Shown here: positions 62,211 through 64,000 of the stretch, in pieces
How positions within the stretch are numbered: the first letter of the stretch is position 1
Layout of the letters: each line of letters opens with the position of its first letter
NCBI GenBank assembly: GCA_029931535.1
Contig: JAQPZY010000789.1
Location: forward strand, 124,001-188,000
DNA length: 64,000 nt
Direction: 5' to 3'
Source: Margaritifera margaritifera
Lineage: Eukaryota; Mollusca; Bivalvia; Unionida; Margaritiferidae
Made by a program: the position numbers and the translations under genes
The notes under the pieces: generated by a model
Databases searched by the model: none
The model's input: only the letters and a program-made list of their open reading frames with translations
Told to the model about the DNA's origin: nothing

Positions 62211-62624
62211 ATGGAAGAGAAGAAGTCAGAAAAGTTTGCCCGTCTGTTCAGAGATTTAGCACAAAAGACGTCTGCGGCTATCAGAATTTTACAGCGAGTG
62301 CTTGGAAAGTATACTAGTAAGACAAAGGACTACTCCTCCATTGCCTCTCGAGATAAAAGTCAAGATACTTGCTATATCTGCCAAGAGAAAGGACATTGGG
62401 CTCCAGAATGTCCACAACGTCAAGAAAACCAAAGAAAAGAAAAGAGAGACAAAGGGAAAGATACCTGTTATCACTGTCAAGAAAAAGGACATTGGTCTTC
62501 AGAGTGTCCTCAGAAACAAGAAAACCTACCAGAGAGAGAGGAAGCAGAGGGATCTTCAGCCCCAGAAGAAGAAGAACTCTTGATCCCTGTGAAGAAATTC
62601 AAGAACAAGAGAGACAGACAGTGA
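62211..62624 (+). CDS. Two-zinc-knuckle (CCHC) protein, right copy, open
   Basis: A 137-residue protein: charged N-terminal helix, then CYICQEKGHWAPEC and CYHCQEKGHWSSEC (residues about 60-73 and 89-102), both C-x2-C-x4-H-x4-C as in retroviral nucleocapsid knuckles, then an acidic E-rich stretch and a basic end (KKFKNKRDRQ). Likely a single-stranded nucleic-acid binder in the nucleus or in particles. It is the only arm gene that looks intact; the left copy has one missing base. It converges on the coiled-coil gene of the same arm. No AATAAA was seen close after the stop. Confidence 0.78.
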   Translation: MEEKKSEKFARLFRDLAQKTSAAIRILQRVLGKYTSKTKDYSSIASRDKSQDTCYICQEKGHWAPECPQRQENQRKEKRDKGKDTCYHCQEKGHWSSECPQKQENLPEREEAEGSSAPEEEELLIPVKKFKNKRDRQ

Positions 62625-62837
62625 ACGATGAACTTGTTTTGAGTGTGGTGTTATGTTCGTTGTGATGTTGTTGTAAAGAAAAAGAGAATAGACCAGAATG
62701 GAAAAAAAGTAAGTCTTTTAGTTTTGTTTTTAGAGTATGGATGCACACACGCACGTACTCACTCTTACACAAACCAAAGAATGGGTTTAACGCTGTACTT
62801 GATTTGGCAAAATGAATGATCATCTTTTCTAGAGATC

Positions 62838-62863
62838 TGGGTGGCCCTGAAAAGGGCCTTTGG
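62838..62863 (-). terminator. Histone-type 3' stem-loop, right arm
   Basis: Minus-strand counterpart of 52,441-52,466, identical over the 26-base core including CCAAA and ACCCA. The next bases include AGAAAAGATGA, a better purine-rich downstream element than in the left arm. It lies after the coiled-coil gene of this arm. Confidence 0.85.
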
Positions 62864-62920
62864 GGTGTTTGTTTTTTAACAAACTTGTGGACTGGACATG
62901 ATCAGTTTCAACTGTCTCAA

Positions 62921-63222
62921 TCATTTTCCACGACCAAGTCCTATTCCTCCTCCTGCTGCTGCTGCTTTGGTGGTTGTAGTAGTGAATGGTGGTGGTGGTG
63001 GTGGTAGCATCTCACTAGTAGTGATGGGTTTAGAATGTTTCGCCCGTGATGGCCTTTTTCTCTTAGGTTGTTTTAAAGAAATCTGATACATGTTTCTCCG
63101 ATTTTTTAACTCCGGTAAAATGTCTTGTAACAAACTCACCGTTTTGTTTTCCTCGCTCTCTTCCTTCGGTTCTTCACCCTTTTCCTCTTCTAACTTTCTT
63201 ATTTCTTCTTCTTGTTTTCTTC
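62921..63222 (-). pseudogene. Coiled-coil protein, right copy, 5' half deleted
   Basis: Keeps the charged helix, the basic stretch and the P-run of the left copy, but 300 bp with the ATG and first part of the gene are gone: CACAGCG joins directly to AAAAGAAGAAAAC near 63,222. A small indel pair near the end brings in an early TGA (GLGRGK then stop at 62,921). The promoter with its CRE is kept upstream. Confidence 0.7.
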
Positions 63223-63403
63223 TTTTCGCTGTGATGCCTATATACTCAAGATGACGTCACACCCCGCTCTTTTCCCATTGGAAGAAAAACCTACCCGCTT
63301 GTAACGCGCCATTGAATTGGTAGTTCATTTCAATCCATTTCGATCCACTCTTAGGCTATATATATACTACCGCTTGTCTCATAAAGCTTCACCGGTTCTC
63401 AAG
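63223..63403. promoter_or_regulatory. Right-arm copy of the divergent promoter
   Basis: The CRE TGACGTCA is kept at 63,252-63,259 and ATTGG (CCAAT) occurs at about 63,278 and 63,316. TATATATATA at about 63,357-63,366 lies about 40 bp before the ATG at 63,404. Retention of these boxes while the adjacent gene lost its start suggests that the short gene still uses it or that too little time has passed. Confidence 0.55.
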
Positions 63404-63583
63404 ATGTATTGCTCAGTGGAATCATCGAACATCGTCTCGGGAATGCTCTTCAATCCGGACTATCCCATGTATGTCAAACCCTCATGGGTGATTACGAAGA
63501 TGACCGAGACAGCCCTCTGGAAACGAAGAATTTATGTGGAACGACAAGGGTGCTTGAAGCGGGTATTGATCTACGGGCCTTAA
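63404..63583 (+). CDS. Short element B gene, right copy (59 codons)
   Basis: ATG at 63,404 follows the TATA box; the product starts MYCSVESSNIVSGMLFNPDY and ends LIYGP. AATAAA at 63,605-63,610, 22 bp after the stop, gives it a normal poly(A) signal, in contrast to the stem-loop genes. A second frame (from a TTG at 63,409) is also open. I do not recognise the family. Confidence 0.45.
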   Translation: MYCSVESSNIVSGMLFNPDYPMYVKPSWVITKMTETALWKRRIYVERQGCLKRVLIYGP

Positions 63584-63630
63584 GATGTTCACTATCCATT
63601 TTTAAATAAAAGATTATTTTTTCATCATTA

Positions 63631-63708
<78 letters not shown>

Positions 63709-63722
63709 GTGTGTGTGTGTGT
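63631..63722. repeat. (TA)n and (GT)n microsatellite near right terminus
   Basis: Inverted counterpart of the repeats at 51,231-51,336 with different lengths. Confidence 0.95.
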
Positions 63723-63885
63723 ATCACCCCCAAGTGCTACACGCCTGTTCCTCTTTCTCGTATGACCCCCAAGTGCCCCCTCCATGTTTTATTTCCCATG
63801 ACCCTATAAATTTTGACCCTATATTCCTTTGACCCTTTTTAACATAGGAGATCCCCTAGACCCCCAGTACCCCACCTATACTACT

Positions 63886-63891
63886 TTCATA
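63886..63891. repeat. Target-site duplication, right (TTCATA)
   Basis: Directly follows the CTACT-ending terminus of element B and matches 51,060-51,065. Confidence 0.88.
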
Positions 63892-64000
63892 TCTTCCTGT
63901 TTATAGACATGGGGATCACCTCCGCGCACTTGTCCTGTAACACAATGGAGTTTGAAACACTTGTCTTGTTTATTTAATTTCTTCCAGACTGTCGCCGTGT
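63886..64000 (-). pseudogene. Integrase C-terminal region, 5' piece, runs off window
   Basis: The minus strand is open from the window edge to the insertion site and encodes a VWKKLNKQDKCFKL segment, fitting the region between the integrase core and its C-terminal module. It is the other part of the gene ending at 50,900. The core, with the catalytic residues, would lie outside the window, as would the rest of element A. Confidence 0.5.

Larger units (their letters stand above)
51066..63885. mobile_element. Element B: 12.8-kb Polinton-like virus-like element
   Basis: Bounded by terminal inverted repeats that start AGTAGTATAGG and by TTCATA duplicates. Arms are 3,830 and 4,174 bp, the centre 4,816 bp. 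The centre encodes a protein-primed-type family B DNA polymerase fused by deletion to half of a packaging ATPase. The arms duplicate a coiled-coil gene, a zinc-knuckle gene and a short 59-codon gene. No integrase, protease or capsid gene is seen inside, so it would be non-autonomous for insertion and assembly. Arm divergence by eye is a few percent, hence not a very recent insertion unless arms exchange sequence. The name Polinton-like rests on the 6-bp duplicate, AG terminus, polymerase and ATPase. Confidence 0.85.
59712..63885 (-). repeat. Right terminal inverted repeat of element B
   Basis: Inverted partner of the left arm; homology starts at TTTTGAAACTAGCAAAG and ends at CCTATACTACT. The zinc-knuckle gene is open here, while the coiled-coil gene has lost its start. 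It holds a long (TC)n run (59,881-59,963) and an AT run (63,631-63,702). Confidence 0.92.

Overview
The window is animal nuclear DNA: AT-rich, intron-sized non-coding stretches, many (AT)n, (AC)n, (TC)n and (TATG)n microsatellites, tRNA-derived SINEs, LINEs, a Ty3-type LTR element, a tyrosine-recombinase (Crypton-type) gene with a GT-AG intron, and virus-like Polinton/Maverick-type elements. This mix fits an invertebrate, most likely a mollusc or another lophotrochozoan, but nothing in the sequence fixes the species. I see no clearly intact single-copy host gene; almost every recognisable coding stretch comes from mobile or virus-like DNA, and most are broken.

Layout. 1-4.2 kb: a non-LTR retrotransposon (end of ORF1, then endonuclease-RT ORF2 with one frameshift and two stops). 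4.2-6.2 kb: a 2-kb dispersed repeat whose second copy lies at 35.2-37.2 kb. 13.5-14.45 kb: a decayed Polinton-type integrase. 17.15-17.45 kb: a degenerate minisatellite. 19.5-23.97 kb: a Ty3-type retrotransposon with the order protease-integrase-RT-RNase H (Gmr1-like order) and a 3' LTR. 31.3-34.2 kb: a broken Crypton-type recombinase gene. 34.46-34.93 kb: a tandem repeat ending in a hairpin. 37.6-40.84 kb: a second, older LINE. 44.23-45.92 kb: an intronless member of a widespread unnamed metazoan transposase-like family, with two nonsense codons.

46.6-64 kb is the most interesting part: two nested virus-like elements. Element A (about 46.6-51.06 kb, continuing at 63.89 kb to the window edge) carries, on the minus strand, the C-terminal part of an integrase, a small hydrophobic ORF, a capsid-associated protein, a basic minor-capsid-like remnant, a major-capsid-like protein, an acidic repeat ORF and an adenovirus-type cysteine protease, all decayed. 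Element B (51,066-63,885; 12,820 bp) is inserted in A's integrase gene. It has a 6-bp target duplication (TTCATA) on both sides, termini beginning AG, and unusually long terminal inverted repeats (3.83 and 4.17 kb) around a 4.8-kb centre.

Element B holds a protein-primed-type DNA polymerase B that is cut off after the first palm motif and runs directly into the second half of a packaging ATPase. Its arms carry a proline/lysine-rich coiled-coil gene, a two-zinc-knuckle gene and a 59-codon gene, arranged around CRE/CCAAT/TATA promoters. Three gene ends in B (ATPase and both copies of the coiled-coil gene) have a textbook replication-dependent histone mRNA 3' stem-loop, with ACCCA flank and a purine-rich downstream box, in place of a poly(A) signal. 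This suggests an element whose transcripts are processed like histone mRNAs, tied to S phase and SLBP/U7. That is the strongest candidate here for an undescribed system.
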